From Lysobacteraceae bacterium (lineage in GTDB: Bacteria > Pseudomonadota > Gammaproteobacteria > Xanthomonadales > Wenzhouxiangellaceae): a DNA stretch of 13,563 nt. Below are positions 13,236 to 13,563 of the stretch, in pieces. Positions within the stretch are counted from its first letter, which is position 1; the number at the start of each line of letters is the position of its first letter. Where the stretch lies: contig JAIVHD010000007.1 of assembly GCA_020201235.1 (NCBI GenBank), positions 1 to 13,563 of the forward strand, written 5' to 3'. The position numbers and the translations under genes were made by a program. Below the pieces are notes generated by a model that worked only from the letters and a program-made list of their open reading frames with translations, was not told the DNA's origin and made no database searches.

Positions 13236-13563
13236 TCAGCTTCCCAGGGTTTTGTTGATGGTCGCGACCAGTTTTTTCTTGTCGACCGGTTTGGTCAGGT
13301 AATCTGACGCGCCTTGTCGCATGCCCCAGATTCGATCGGTTTCCTGATCTTTGGTCGTCACAAAAATAATTGGAATATCAGCGGTTTCAGCGTTCTTCGA
13401 GATTTTTCGCGTGGCTTGAAAACCGTTCAGGCCAGGCATTACGACATCCATCAGAATCAAGTCGGGATGTTTCGAAATTGCAGCATCGACGCCCTCTTCG
13501 CCGCTGGCCGCAGTGACGATCTCGTGTCCCTCGTCTTCGCAGATCTTCGACAGTGTGTAGAGT
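13236..13563 (-). CDS. pilH: PilH-like response regulator receiver protein, 5' end outside the window
   Basis: About 108 C-terminal codons of a stand-alone CheY-like receiver domain are present; roughly 14 N-terminal residues lie beyond the window. The phosphorylation aspartate is in LILMDVVMPGLNGFQATRKI, the switch threonine in FVTTKDQETDRIWGMRQGA, and the conserved lysine in YLTKPVDKKKL. The blocks NGFQATR, TTKDQETD and RQGA-DYLTKPV match PilH, the second receiver of the type IV pilus chemosensory (Pil-Chp) system that tunes pilus retraction and twitching. The protein ends directly after the receiver fold, with no output domain. The pilI/pilJ genes that often follow pilH are absent; a peroxiredoxin gene follows instead. 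Confidence 0.87.
   Translation of the reverse strand, partial: LYTLSKICEDEGHEIVTAASGEEGVDAAISKHPDLILMDVVMPGLNGFQATRKISKNAETADIPIIFVTTKDQETDRIWGMRQGASDYLTKPVDKKKLVATINKTLGS

Overview
The window looks like a chromosomal segment of a GC-rich gammaproteobacterium. The evidence is the conserved order miaB-phoH(ybeZ)-ybeY-corC(ybeX), a SURF1/ctaA/cyoE cytochrome-oxidase assembly block with the small DUF2909-type membrane gene, and a PilH-type twitching regulator. No rRNA, tRNA, CRISPR array, phage gene or intact transposase gene was seen. The genus cannot be fixed from the sequence alone.

Layout. (1) 2-166 is the 3' end of a HinT-like HIT-family gene. (2) 167-587 has no convincing gene but holds a nested pair of inverted repeats (266-533) that looks like a small non-autonomous mobile element. 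(3) 588-1442 (minus) encodes an exported protein I do not recognise, divergent from (4) the plus-strand cluster miaB (1664), phoH/ybeZ (3002), ybeY (3981), corC (4479) and a 114-residue orphan (5323-5667), whose genes abut or overlap and which ends at a strong terminator (5744-5774). The usual lnt gene after corC is absent. (5) 5802-12021 is a long minus-strand run read in the order SURF1, an SCO-like CxxxC protein, ctaA (heme A synthase), cyoE (heme O synthase) and gcvP (glycine decarboxylase). (6) A DUF2909-type gene (12204-12440) is divergent from SURF1. (7) 12750-13563 (minus) holds the 3' part of a pilH-like regulator followed by a peroxiredoxin.

The main discovery is repeat-driven remodelling. 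Two elements, 11954-12133 (about 180 bp) and 12451-12748 (about 298 bp), have related ends (CCCGSYTTATTCACC) and are flanked by the same 4-bp sequence (TAAA/TTTA), as expected of target-site duplications. They behave like MITEs, meaning small non-autonomous transposons. The first supplies the ribosome binding site, start codon and first ~22 codons of SURF1. The second is almost wholly palindromic. A 33-base piece of its right arm recurs exactly, in frame, as codons 5-15 of the orphan gene after corC, at the point where lnt would be expected, which suggests a repeat-mediated junction.

Separately, cyoE has lost about 47 codons, including the first Asp-rich prenyl-diphosphate binding motif, and is frameshifted. 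The new frame stays open all the way into gcvP. Heme O/A synthesis from this locus would be broken unless another cyoE exists or the deletion is an assembly artefact.
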